Source: Capitulum mitella (Eukaryota; Arthropoda; Thecostraca; Pollicipedomorpha; Pollicipedidae). From it: a stretch of DNA of 64,000 bases. Made by a program: the position numbers and the translations under genes. The stretch is from positions 1,488,001-1,552,000 of the forward strand of contig CP099841.1 of the NCBI GenBank assembly GCA_030062745.1, given 5' to 3'. Every line of letters starts with the position of its first letter. The first letter of the stretch is position 1. Below, one piece after another: positions 45,925 to 56,639 of this stretch. The notes below the pieces were generated by a model. The model had not been told where the DNA came from, made no database searches, and was given only the letters and a program-made list of their open reading frames with translations.

Positions 45925-46028
45925 GTGTACCAGGAGGAAGCCCCTACCCAACACAAACACAAGCAGCATATCCGAGCGCACCACCTGCATACAGTAGTTC
46001 TGGGAACTACCCAGCTTTTCCCCAGCAG
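45925..46028 (+). CDS. DAZAP2: DAZAP2 coding exon 2
   Basis: 104 nt between TTTCAG and GTGTTT, entered in phase 1 and left in phase 0. Encodes VPGGSPYPTQTQAAYPSAPP and then AYSSSGNYPAFPQQ. It contains the first PPxY WW-ligand (PPAY) and the YPTQ segment that also opens the vertebrate protein. Confidence 0.88.
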
Positions 46029-46677
46029 GTGTTTACTAAAGTTTCTCTTACTTCTGCATAATTCTTGTCATCATTTTGTGTGTTGAATAAATTTATCTTG
46101 TTTCATTATAGATTATTACAGATCCAAGCAGGTGGTGAGGCATTAGATATTTAGTGTTATGCAGGTATGGTGCAGTATTTCCTTGTCATACCATTGTCAA
46201 CAAGGAGGAAGACTAAGTTAATGGTTACTGGTATTTTCACTGCACAGGTGTACTCAGTACCAAAACTTGCGTTTTATCTTTTGGTTTTACAAGTGGCACA
46301 AGATTTTACAAGTTGCATGGCAGTATGAGGATATATTTCAGGAACAATGTTGTAGCAAGAATGCAGACTTGGAAGATGATTAATGGATTCCAGTCTATCA
46401 GGATTTGGAATTTGCTCAAGGCATTGGTTTGCAATAATTGTACATTGGTTTGAATCAGATTCTTGGGCAAAAAGGTGATTCTGAAACTGATTCACAGTGG
46501 TGAAATAGGTACAACCAATCCCAGGTCTATTCGGAATGGTTTGCAAGTCTGCAAGAGTCAGGTTGATTTTGCAGTCACTAAATCAGAACACTTTCTCTTC
46601 ATACCCAAAACACCCATAATGATCCAATTTTCATACACTAGTTGGAATATCGGGCACGTTTTGTTCACTGCCCCCAG

Positions 46678-46869
46678 ACTCCGACCAATTACGGCCAGGG
46701 GGGCGCTGCAGGTGGTGCTTGGGGCCAGCCGCCACCGCCGTACTCGGCTGCGCCCGCATACCCGCCAGCTGCTGGCGGGCCGCCGATAAGCCAGTACCCG
46801 GGCCAGTACCCGGGCCAGTATCCGGCAGGCAGTGTGACTATTGGACCTGGCACAGAAGTCCATATCCCG
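46678..46869 (+). CDS. DAZAP2: DAZAP2 coding exon 3
   Basis: 192 nt, phase 0 to 0, between TTCACTGCCCCCAG and GTGAGA. Encodes the proline/tyrosine/glycine-rich centre with a second PPxY (PPPPY) and three tandem QYPG units, ending GPGTEVHIP. The exon is much more GC-rich than its introns. The QYPG expansion is a local minisatellite-like repeat in coding sequence. Confidence 0.9.
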
Positions 46870-47143
46870 GTGAGACAGATGCCAGAGATATGCCGGTCTC
46901 CCGGGGCGATATTTGCACGTTTTTAGCGGTCAGAATTACGTTTAGCACAAGTTCGATGGAAAGCTTGTCTTTGTTAAAGACTGCGTGCCACGGAAAGACG
47001 TGATTCCGATGATTACAAACTGTGGAATATCCTCATTTTCTTGGCATGTTATTGAATGAAATTGAGGTCTCTGGTGTATGCCTCCTTTTATGTCCTTGGG
47101 AGATCCAAGACATTTCATTTCAGGTCTTGCTTGTGTGTTTCAG

Positions 47144-47326
47144 GGCGTCTTCAATGCAGGGGCACGGTTTGATGGGCACGCGCAGGCGCGGATCCCGCCA
47201 CCGCCGCCTGGTGTTGCGCCCAACTTGGCTCAGATTGCGGCGATGAGCGGCGCCCGCGTTGTCACATCAAAGCAGAAGAATGACAAGTGGGGGGGCGGCG
47301 CTGGCGGGGGTGCTGTCTTCTGGTAG
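47144..47326 (+). CDS. DAZAP2: DAZAP2 coding exon 4 (C-terminus)
   Basis: Follows TTGTGTGTTTCAG in phase 0 and ends with TAG at 47324-47326. Encodes the most conserved part of the family: GVFNAGARFDG, then IPPPPPGVAPNLAQIAAMSG, a basic patch, and the terminal aromatic GGAVFW (human ends ...GGYTIW). This match is what identifies the gene. Highly GC-rich. Confidence 0.95.
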   Translation, partial: GVFNAGARFDGHAQARIPPPPPGVAPNLAQIAAMSGARVVTSKQKNDKWGGGAGGGAVFW

Positions 47327-48755
47327 GCTGAGATTAGACCTGAGACCTTTCGATCACATCTGCCGGACGCACAAACTGGCTCCCAAATGGAGAGAAAAGT
47401 TTAAATAAGGGTAATCTTTCTTGGGCTAAAAAGACATATTAAATGGGTAGAACATGCCATATGGGGCACAGTAAATGTGTATGTGGAGCAATGGAATATT
47501 TTGAAGTTAAAATAGAAGCTTTAGCTATTGGCGTCGGAACTCCCGCGTTAAAGAGGGGGGGGGGGATATTTTTAAGCCATTCCTTTGTAGTTAATGCTGC
47601 GGGGTTATGCTAAGTTGTATTGTTGGAGAAGGAGGGGAGAGGCAGCGTCCATGGCCGTAATGATGCTGTCTCACCGGGCTCCAACCGACGTATCTGGGTA
47701 TCTGGAAACTTCTTATCTCTATCATTGTTTCTCTGTAGTATTGCTTAACAAGTTTGAGAAAGTGTCCTCAGAAAGCTGCCCAGTATGCCGGTATTTAATA
47801 TTTGAAGGAATGAAGGAGAATCAGCTGGTCGCACTGAGACCGAATGTGAAGAGTGAAATTTTGGGCCATAATTCATCCTGGGACAGCGTCACGGCTGATT
47901 CGAAGAACATATTGTCCATAACTGACGCTGCACTACAGCATGCTTCACACGTTGCAGTATTTGGCCGTCTTGTGTATTGTCTGTTGCATTAGGTGTTCGT
48001 ATACACTGAATCCACTGAATCCATCCGCTGAATTGATACGTTGATGGCGATTGATCTCCGTTCGTCATTACTGCAGGCTAGGGATGCCCTGAGCACCATC
48101 TTGTGTGTATCGGACGGTGCTGTATGTCAATCTTGGGTGTCGCTTACTTTGAATCACTGTTGCATGGGGCAACTGCAACTATTCGGGAAGAGAATGAACT
48201 GGCTGCTAATGGAGGAAGAGGTCTGCCAATTTGGTGCCTATTCTTCGAGTAATTATGCGTGCTTTTTGTATTGTGCTCTTGTATGGTGATCATGTTAATA
48301 GTCAATGTCATTACTATCGTGATTGATATTGCGCATATATTTTGAAATGAATCGCTTCGTGTTGGATGTTTGCTGATTTAGTCGCCAAAATATATTACAG
48401 CCGTACGTCAGTCCGTTTTCAGTAAAGAATGATAATAGTGACGGCATAAATGTCGGGCATATGCAATATCCGTTCCATAAAAGAAATATTGCGTCAACGC
48501 CACGGAACAAATGTACAAAACTGTTTTACGTCCATTGCGGCGACGTGAATAGTGTAAGGTCGTCCCAGTTGGCTGAGAAGTTGTGACCTTCAGAGGGTAG
48601 GAACTGATCGATCGATCTGTCCTCGAGGCGTGCGTTACTAGGTTTATCGATATCTCGTCTGGGACTTTGCCCTCATTTCTTGCCAGTCAGCAGCTCAGTC
48701 AGCCAGGAGAGTCTTCATTGATGTGCTTGGGAACGGCGCTGATCAACTGATGTTT
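47327..48755. other. DAZAP2 3' flank, no gene recognised
   Basis: The 132-codon frame at 47594-47992 and the 82-codon frame at 48041-48289 have no recognisable domain; part is probably DAZAP2 3' UTR. No clear AATAAA was found close to the stop. Confidence 0.4.
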
Positions 48756-48775
48756 GCGAACAAGAAACGATCATT

Positions 48776-48838
48776 CTGGGCGCCGAATGACCCTGCAGTC
48801 GGTGCGCCCCTAAGCCCCAATAACCAACCAACCAACCA
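48776..48838. mobile_element. 63-bp retroposed 3' end with (CCAA)n tail and 20-bp target duplication
   Basis: Identical 20-bp direct repeats (GCGAACAAGA... at 48756-48775 and 48839-48858) flank 'ctgggcgccgaatgaccctg' and a tail of CCAA repeats. A long perfect duplication plus a simple-repeat tail is the signature of target-primed reverse transcription, so this is a 5'-truncated SINE or LINE. Confidence 0.85.
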
Positions 48839-48859
48839 GCGAACAAGAAACGATCATTA

Positions 48860-49190
48860 TTGAACTGGGAGTCCGGCTGGCTTTACCACAGTGCCAGAGC
48901 TTAGAGTTCCTTGTGTGTTCTGCGACAATGGCCTCAACAATTTAATTTAGCGTCGAGCGTTTCAAGGCATTCTCCGAATGGAGTATATGACGGACGGATT
49001 GGCTGTCATATAGGGCAGATTTGATGAAGCATGGTTGGTAATATTTCAACAAATGATAGTGTCGTTTACGAAGAAAACATCAACAGTAGCCTCACGAGTG
49101 CATCACGTCACTCCCGTATGCACCTTGTCAAACGAGCAACCAACCAACGATGGCCAACGCTTGCACTTTGCGTTGCAAGCTTGCCATTAA
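48860..49190. other. 3' flank of the minus-strand repeat-protein gene
   Basis: No features beyond 'accaaccaac' (49137-49146), similar to the tail of the nearby retroposed fragment. Confidence 0.4.
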
Positions 49191-49193
49191 ACA

Positions 49194-50579
49194 TCAGCAT
49201 ATCCTGCACCACCTACAAAGAGACAAGAAAAACAGCTTCACTCGTCCCCAAAAGCCTAGGTATTCACTCGCTCCAATCCCGTCCGCCACACGCTGCATTC
49301 CGTCGTACCCACTCCAGGCGTCTTGTCCGTTCGTTCCCTGGTGTTGTCGTGACGTCAGGACTTCCGAGCTGGACTCGCGGTCTGCGAGCTCGGCCTCGTC
49401 TTCGTCCGGGTCGCCGAAAAAGAACTCTTGTATGCGCTCCAGAAGCGACAGCTTTTTCTTCCGCTCCTCCTCGCTGGTGTCTTTGGCCTTTCGCCAGCAG
49501 AGACGCTCCTCGTCGAAATAGATAAAGCTGCCGTCGGCCGTCCTCAGCCGTTTTCTGGCGAGTTCCGGCAGCGGCACCCTCTTCTTCGTCCACTTGCCGG
49601 TGATCTTGCTCTTGGTGTAGACGTGCGAGATGCGTTTGAAGCCGTGGTGGTGCCGATGTCCCCGCCGCCGGCCTTTGCCGCCGGCGCTGCTGGTGGACAC
49701 GTCTTCTGGCAGCTCTGACACCCTCTTCCAGCGGCGCATCACTTCGTCGTAGTAGATGGCCGTGCCGCTGGACGTGTGGCCGGCTTTGATTAGCCCGCTG
49801 GTAAGTTCGCCGTCCAGCAGGTGCTTCCGCTTCTTCTCCAGGTACCAGTGGCCGTTGGACTGCACCAGGGTGCAGCCCGAGGTGCCCTCGGCACTGAGCT
49901 CGCCGTCGCTGGCGTAACTGGCGCTGACGTCGCGCCGCTTCATCTTCCGCTTCCACACCTGCCGGCGGCTGTCGTAAACCATCGGTGAGCCGCTGCCGGT
50001 ACGCTTCAGCAAGATCTGCGTCTTGGTCGGGTTCAGAACGTCCGATTCGTGGTGGCGCCGGCGGCGCCACTCCAGTCGGCGCTCGTCGTAGTAGATCTCG
50101 GTACCGCTTGCCGTTCGCTTCGCCTCCTGCTGCTCGGGCGTCAGTTTGTCGAAGTTGACCGTCTTCGGCTGACGCTTGCGCCGCCAGCCGCCCTTCCAGG
50201 GATCGTAAACGACCGGGGAGCCGCTGTGGGTGCGGCGCAGCTCGAGCACGGACGGCGTCTGCTCGGCGGCCGTCAGGCGGCGTGTCGGCTTACGCCGCCG
50301 GCGCACGCCCACCTCGTTCCGGCGCCAGGCTTTGAGCTGGGCGTCGTAGAAAAGCGCGTGTCCGCTGTCGGAGCGCTCCACGTGCGAGCCGTAGCCGGTG
50401 CTGGACTGGTCGCTGGAGTCGGCCGGCGACGAGGAAGTGGGCGCCGCCAGCGCCAGGCTGCCGACCGGCGGCCGGGCGCGCTGCGTGAACCGCTTCCTGT
50501 GCCGGCGCGGCTCCGGCTCGTCATCGCTGTCGTCCTCGCTCTGAGCGTCATAGCCGCCGTCGGAGCTGTCATCGCGCAT
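49194..50579 (-). CDS. protein with eight G-x11-W tandem repeats, family not recognised
   Basis: The minus-strand frame from the first ATG (50579) runs 461 codons in GC-rich sequence; an in-frame stop lies upstream near 50670. Residues 1-25 are acidic (DDSSDGGYDAQSEDDSDDE). From 69 on, a 20-residue motif recurs: basic-T-x-S-G-x-x-hydrophobic-Y-D-x5-W-R/K-R/K. Tryptophans are at 85, 132, 171, 209, 245, 284, 330 and 362; each is 12 residues after the small residue of the SG/DG/IS pair (10 in the fifth). The fifth and seventh copies are degenerate. Linkers are basic and contain a histidine-rich patch (HRHHHGF). A basic segment and acidic DPDEDEAELAD follow, then a C-terminal hydrophobic/cysteine tail. 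The motif recalls the middle strands of WW domains but lacks their second tryptophan. Alternatively a 55-nt intron (49213-49267, GTGAAT...TTTGTAG) would replace the tail with a short polar end. Confidence 0.8.
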   Translation of the reverse strand: MRDDSSDGGYDAQSEDDSDDEPEPRRHRKRFTQRARPPVGSLALAAPTSSSPADSSDQSSTGYGSHVERSDSGHALFYDAQLKAWRRNEVGVRRRRKPTRRLTAAEQTPSVLELRRTHSGSPVVYDPWKGGWRRKRQPKTVNFDKLTPEQQEAKRTASGTEIYYDERRLEWRRRRHHESDVLNPTKTQILLKRTGSGSPMVYDSRRQVWKRKMKRRDVSASYASDGELSAEGTSGCTLVQSNGHWYLEKKRKHLLDGELTSGLIKAGHTSSGTAIYYDEVMRRWKRVSELPEDVSTSSAGGKGRRRGHRHHHGFKRISHVYTKSKITGKWTKKRVPLPELARKRLRTADGSFIYFDEERLCWRKAKDTSEEERKKKLSLLERIQEFFFGDPDEDEAELADRESSSEVLTSRQHQGTNGQDAWSGYDGMQRVADGIGASEYLGFWGRVKLFFLSLCRWCRIC

Positions 50580-50599
50580 GCTGCGCGCTTCAGGCAATG

Positions 50600-51780
50600 T
50601 CTGTGTACGACGTAACGAAATCAGTACCTGACAAGGAATGGTTACATGGAAGCTAAGTCGACTCCTTTCTTAGGAGAAGGGTGGCCGAGCATTGGGATAG
50701 GTACACGATAGAGCCCATTGAGGGGATTAACGTCGTATAGAGTTCTGTCAGCACTACCTGAGCGGATCCGACTGCAGTTCTTGAACATTTTAATGAAGCA
50801 ACTTTGTCAAACAACGGACAGCAATGGTGTCATGGAACTCACAAGCGCATGTCGTATAGTTCTCATCTGCGAACTGATGTTTATTCACAAGTTTTAGGAA
50901 CGTCATAACTCACCCTCTGTCACCTAAGAAATGTGGGCTTTGTACATTCATACAAAAGGAATAAACTTATCATATCAGAATCATACTGTTTTCAGTCCAT
51001 TATGGAAATCTTGGATTTAAGTCAGGTCTTAGCGTATGAAATATATACATGTGTATGCAGGCATGTATGGTTCACAGTGGCAAATGCGCCACATTGAATC
51101 ATTTTTGTATGAAGTAGTAGATACAGGTCGATGCGTCAGTTTTTGTTTTCCAGCACACGACTTCAGCGCAGAGGGTCCTCTGCATTGAGAATTCCTGACT
51201 CCTGGACCCGCCGTCGATGGTCTGTCCATTATTGTTCATTTCACTGTTCCATGACACCTCGAGCACTGTTCAGCGTCAGGATGTTTTGTTGAATCGGTGC
51301 TCACAATCGAAATGTGCCAACAACAGCTCCGTGTTCATCGACCCTGAAGGAGGGCGATTTTGGAACGGCCCTCACGCTCGTCAAACGGGCGGGCCAATTA
51401 AATGTGCAGGACATGAGTTATGTGGCATGCAACCGGAAGCAATAACATGTTGTTTGATTGAGTTTTTAAATAGGCGTGAGTCAAACGTTTGATGAGTAAT
51501 TTTATAACAGGATATGACATTCCGTCGTTTGCGGGGTCAGTGGTCCTGTCTTTTGAGAGTGACCTTTAAGATCTCTACGGAATCAAGATACTGTTGACAT
51601 TTCATTGAAGAACTTAGATCTCCGTTTGAAAAAACATAGGTCTGAAAACTGCCCTGTCTTGGAATTATGTTTGTACGCTTGAAACCTTGGCGTGGTGTTT
51701 AGGGGCTGGAAAATTCCCAGACCTGTTGTGAAGGTGTCCATGCAAATATATGTATACTGCGTAATCTTTTCGTGTACGAT
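50600..51780. other. 5' flank of the repeat-protein gene, no gene recognised
   Basis: Average composition. A minus-strand acceptor-like CGTACACAG lies about 22 bases before the ATG (50579), so an upstream untranslated exon is possible. Confidence 0.4.
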
Positions 51781-51789
51781 CAGATTGGT

Positions 51790-52250
51790 GTGCACGTTCA
51801 ATTGGCAGTTCAATTGTTCAATTGCGCAAAAATATGCTACTAGTACTTCAGATGAAATTCCGGTGACCAAGTGTTGTTTGGTAGTGCGAGGCGACCTCGG
51901 AATAAAATGCGTCACCCTCAGTCTTTGGGCGACCACAAGTCGAGGCAAAATTTGATGGTATGGTTACTTTGTGGTGGGGGGGAGTATAAATGGGGGGGTG
52001 GTGGGGTGGAAACCATGCAATGATCACATGTGAAATGTGCTCGGCCATGTGCTATGTTCAATTGGCAGTTAATTGTTCATTGGCAAAATATGCTACTAGT
52101 ACTTCGATGAATTCCGGTGACCAAGTGTTGTTTGGTAGTGCGAGGCGACCTCGGAATAAAATGCGTCACCCTCAGTCTTTGGGCGACCACAAGTCGAGGC
52201 AAAATTAAACCATGCAATGATCACATGTGAAATATGCTCGGCCATGTGCT
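51790..52250. repeat. direct duplication of about 155 bp with a G-rich insert
   Basis: The block around 'gaccaagtgttgtttggtag' and 'gcgtcaccctcagtctttgg' occurs at 51791-51953 and 52051-52206 (offset 254 bp) with very few differences. 'accatgcaatgatcacatgt' occurs at 52012 and 52209. The first copy is followed by a GTGGGGGG-rich 55 bp absent from the second. Looks recent. Confidence 0.88.
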
Positions 52251-52259
52251 ATGCTGTGT

Positions 52260-53590
52260 GTCTGCATGAAGATAACGATATTTAAAAGATGTTTTTATTG
52301 ACGTTCGATTCCACCAGCTCTAATACCGTGCTTTAACGTTAACATGAAGTTGGGCTGTTGAAAATGGTGTTTTGGTTAGTCATAGATGACGTGTTCATGT
52401 CATACGCAGGAAAGTTTTTAAACTTTTTGAGGGATTATCCTGTCAATTTCCGAAATTAACGCCAGGGTACAACTGTTGCTGCTGCAGAAGTGGCGTATCC
52501 GTGTGTCTGCAAACGACTCTTTTTGACGCGCGTATTGAGAGAGGTAGATTGTGGGGCTCTGGATCTCTTGAGTCTGTTTTTCTTTTTTTTGGTGTGGTTT
52601 CCGAATATTGGGATTCGGCAAATGTTCGAATCTTGATTTCAAGATTCGACGATAAGGCGAAGGATTCCGTTGGCCACTTTTTCATTCGAATATTCGCGGA
52701 GTATTCCATTGCCAACCAAGCATCCAAACACCCTTTTGCATTTCGCCGCAGAATCTAAAGAAATATATGAACCGCGTTGTACTTAACCATGTGGAATGCT
52801 AACCGAGGGCCTATTGTTGTTTTGGTTTTTGTGCATTATTATGGAGGAGAACGGTGCCGGGAGTGACACCACTAATATAATCGTATGCCCCGTCCCTTCC
52901 CCACTGAGGTACGGATCTGCCCATCACATTTCGTGGGCAGATGATTGGTCTCGAGAGTAATCTGACGTTTGTTCTGTGTCTGGCACCGACGACCCGAAAT
53001 GTCGGGTCGGTATCGGTCGGTGGATGAAGCTGGACTTTAACGTAAAGTACATATCGGCCTGTTTTTGTTGTCACTTATTGTTGTCTGTTGAGACGAATAC
53101 AGGGAATCAGCCAGGATCTCAATACAGTTATAGGCATTGCGCACGGAATAAGCCATAGATTTCTCTGGCATGAATAGGTATGGGCATAGGTGAAGACTAG
53201 TCTACGAATAAGCTTTTGCGCATATGATGATTTCCCATTATCACGGACATGTATCAGTCCCAAGTCGAAGCGAGAAGCTGCGGCACCGGAAGTCCCTCAC
53301 AGACTATCTTAGCAACTAAAATTCGTTTCGCTTTTTCAACGCTTCGTGTTTAATAAGACCTTCACCACGTTGAACTGCTCTCTTTGAATAGACGTGAAAA
53401 AAATGTATTTAGAAGTGTATTTAGAGCGCTCACAAAAAAATGCGTTTCACTGCCGATGCTGAAAATACGTGTTACGTAGTGGTTACAAGCCTTACCGAGG
53501 GCCAAGCAGAACCTAGTCCTTGCCTTAATATTGTGAATGGATATGGTGGCGAGGAATAAGAGGAGATAGACGTACCAATTTCAGGTCTGG
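52260..53590. other. intergenic, no gene recognised
   Basis: Short overlapping frames only. No repeats recognised. Confidence 0.45.
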
Positions 53591-53689
53591 CATGGATGTT
53601 TTCCCACATTTATCTCTTCTTTTCAGCCTTATCATTCCGAAGCGTCGCATTGTGTGGGCTTGAAGGTTTGTACGTCTGGTCACACAGCA

Positions 53690-53880
53690 GCCGACTGCCA
53701 ATCAGAGCGCCCTCTGCCGCTGACGTCATACTCCTCCCATGCCTCGGTAGTGCCCGGCCGCTGTCCGCCCGGTGCTCGGCGCGTCGGTTCGCAGCTTTAA
53801 CCTGCGCAATGGAAGGGGGTTTCGCGCTAACGCGCGCTGGAACAGGGGGCACAAAAGTGCCCCCTCCGATTTCGTAAACG
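53690..53880 (+). promoter_or_regulatory. candidate promoter: CCAAT box + CRE in a CpG-rich patch
   Basis: CCAATCAG at 53698 is followed by a perfect TGACGTCA (53721-53728) and about 100 bp of CpG-rich sequence, then an ATG in good context at 53809 (CAATGGAAGG). A hairpin GGGGGCACAAAAGTGCCCCC lies at 53846-53865. No exon could be followed from it, so the gene it would drive is unknown. Confidence 0.4.
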
Positions 53881-54269
53881 GAGGGAGCTAGAAACATGAC
53901 ATTTTATGGACGGGGATGGGGTTATAATGATTTACATTGTGTACAATTTTCATGACGCCAGGTCAGTATCTTCAAGGTCGAATGGGGTCAAAAAGGTCAA
54001 CTTTGGACATTTTCTTGGCCTGTACTGGCTAATCCGTAGGACTTTTCGAACGGAACGGGAGATGGGTGTTTGTTTCGCCGTTAAAACATAGAATACGGCA
54101 ATTTACATTCATTTGGCGTCTTGTTTGGGGATTTCGGGTCGAGGTCATGCCAGGTCATTGACCTACGACGTTATTTTTTCATCTTTTGCAGACCACATTT
54201 CGAGCAACACGGGATAGCTTGAGTGTAAATAAGGGCGCTACATGCATCTTTTGGCATATTTTCAGTGAA

Positions 54270-54800
54270 GGTAGCCAACATTGGTACATTTGGTCTCTTC
54301 CAGCGTTTATATTTATGTATGTATGTATATGTATATATGTATATACGTGTATCAATGTCCTAAACGCGTTTTTAGTAGGGTCTTTAAATGCATATTTCAT
54401 ACAAATCGACATATTGCACGGCAAATTTGGACCAGGTCACAAAATATGTCCTCTTGACCCCCGATGACCTTGACCTGAAACGACCCGTGGTATATATAAG
54501 CGTATCCATGTGCGCACAAGTGTTTTTATTAGTTTCTTTCAATACATACTTCATACAAATCGACATGTCGCCAAGCAAACCTGGGCCGGGTCACAAGATA
54601 TTTGAACTTGGCCTTTGATAGCCTTGACCTTCACTGACCGTGGTATATGTAAGGGTATCATTGTGCACACACGTGTTTTTTAGGACCTTTGAATGCATAT
54701 TTCATACAAACTGAGCGTGTTGCAAAGCAAATCTGGATCAGGTCATAAGCTGTTTGGTCTTGACCTTTGATGACCTTGACCCTTATTGATCCTGGCCTTG
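54270..54800. repeat. tandem repeat of about 152 bp with TGACCTTGACC blocks
   Basis: 'catatttcatacaaatcgac' and variants at 54391, 54545 and 54696 give spacings of 154 and 151 bp. Each unit also carries 'gatgaccttgacc' and 'gtggtatatataag' blocks. Confidence 0.85.
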
Positions 54801-55690
54801 GTCTCAGTACATCCATCACTTATGCCCGAATTACATCGCGTTACCATGTTCAAACGGTAATCTGAGGTAGAACGCTAGTCCTTTTATAAAGTTCCCATTT
54901 GACTGAAACAACCGTCATTTTCGTTATGTTTGCTTGACTTCAAATGCTTGAAAAAAAAAAATCGAAAAAATTTCCGGCCGATTTTCGATTTTTTCTCGTC
55001 AATCGACGAGCTATTCAGTTGCTATAAATGTCACAACATAGCAGCAACCAGCTCCGATTCGTTCTCGAGATATTCAAGGAAAAACGAGTGGGAATACAAA
55101 AAGACCCTCCTTCCATTGTGCGTGTTAAGGCTCTGTAACTTGTTCATGCAGTCGTGAATCAGTCTGATTTTGACTTGTTCGGATTGCGGCTTTTGGGACG
55201 ACGTGGTATAAAGGTCAAACGATTCGGATATCCTGTCCGAATATTCGAATCCATAAACCTATCCGAATTCTCAGCTCTAATTGGTAACCTTTATGAAATC
55301 AAGGTAATGCTCTCTTATATCCAGACTGATAAGCCTTTCGGGAAGCCAGTCTCAACTGCCGTCTGGCCTCAGGGCCTGGTTTTAGCGCTTCGAGAAGGCA
55401 GTGACACTTGTGATCACTTCCGAACGATGCGACTGCGCTTCAGAAACGTGACATTCTTCCGATGTTTATCTCAGTAAGCAATCGTTCTCAGACAGCCAAA
55501 TCTGGTTATCAGGCTTGACCAGATTCAAAGACACTCGAAGGCAATCCAAGGCCAGTGCAATCCATTAACGGTATCATGATTACATCCCTGTACTCTCATG
55601 CATACTTTGATAGACATGAACAGCAGATGCATGGCCACTCTTTCGAGGCTTTCATTGTTCTTGAAGATGGCACCAGTCACAGTCGTCTGT
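54800..55690. other. no gene recognised
   Basis: A frame at 55154-55477 (107 codons) has no recognisable motif. The segment 54930-55140 is AT-rich with an A run. Confidence 0.4.
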
Positions 55691-55714
55691 GCTCTGTTGC
55701 CCAGCGCTGGCGCG

Positions 55715-56412
55715 CTGTACCGCCGTCAGACTGGGGCTGCCGATGACCGCGCCGTCAGACCAGGGCTGCTGATGACCTCGCCGTCAGACCGGGGCTGCTG
55801 ATGACCTTGCCGTCAGACCGGGGCTGCTGATGACCGCGCCGTCAGACCGAGGCAGCAGGTGGCCGTGCCGTCAGACCGGCGCTGCTGATGGCCGTGCCGT
55901 CAGACCGGGGCTGCTGGTGGCCGTGCCGTCAGACCGGGGCTGCTGGTGGCCGTGCCGTCAGACCGGGGCTGCTGGTGATGGCCGTGCCGTCAGACCGGGG
56001 CTGGTGATGGCCGTGCCGTCAGACCGGGGGTGGTGATGGCCGTGCCGTCAGACCGGCGCTGCTGATGGCCGTGCCGTCAGACCGGGGCTTGGTGATGGCC
56101 GTGCCGTCAGACCGGGGCTGCTGATGGCCGTGCCGTCAGACCGGGGCTGCTGGTGACCGTGCCGTCAGACCGGGGGTGGTGATGGCCGTGCCGTCAGACC
56201 GGGGCTGGTGATGGCCGTGCCGTCAGACCAGGGCTGGTGATGACCGCGCCGTCAGACCGGGGCTGGTGATGACCGCGCCGTCAGACCGAGGCAGCAGGTG
56301 GCCGTGCCGTCAGACCGGGGCTGGTGATGGCCGTGCCGTCAGACCGGGGTTGGTGATGGCCGTGCCGTCAGACCGGGGCTGGTGATGGCCGTGCCGTCAG
56401 ACCGGGGCTGAT
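55715..56412. repeat. 27/30-bp minisatellite, about 25 copies
   Basis: Units of GCCGTCAGACCGGGGCTG plus CTGGTGATGGCCGT variants. Lengths of 27 and 30 bp differ by a CTG triplet; one unit near 56093 has an extra base. It lies immediately downstream of the stop of the taperin-like gene on the opposite strand, in its 3' flank. Confidence 0.95.
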
Positions 56413-56434
56413 GATGGCCGCGGCGCCGCCGGCG

Positions 56435-56634
56435 CTAGAAGAGGATGTCGGCGGTGGTCTTGGCGCTCCAGGCCGCCACGTCGACGCCGTCAGCCGGCCT
56501 GACGGCGTGCTGGCCGGCCGGTGGGCCGGGCGGCTGCGGGGCCGGGGCGGCGGCCGGCGGGGGCCGCGACACGCCGAGCTCGAACGAGTCGGCGACGGCC
56601 GCCAGCCGGCCGGACTTGTAGTTGGCGAGGCCTC
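56435..56634 (-). CDS. taperin/phostensin-like protein, last coding exon
   Basis: Minus-strand acceptor GTCCGCCCTGTAG precedes 56634, entered in phase 1 and completing a glycine codon from the previous exon. Encodes GGLANYKSGRLAAVADSFEL, a proline-rich linker and a C-terminus DVAAWSAKTTADILF then stop. In vertebrate taperin, as I recall it, the EYPSE segment is likewise followed by a GLS-Y block and a conserved aromatic/hydrophobic C-terminus of the form DFRSEPALYF. The order and spacing of three conserved blocks across three exons support the family call. GC-rich. Confidence 0.65.
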
Positions 56635-56639
56635 CTACA

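Noticed and set aside
47594..47992. 132-residue plus-strand frame downstream of DAZAP2, with a CPVC motif
   Set aside because: Single CxxC, no partner residues for a RING or zinc ribbon, no splice support; likely 3' UTR or intergenic.
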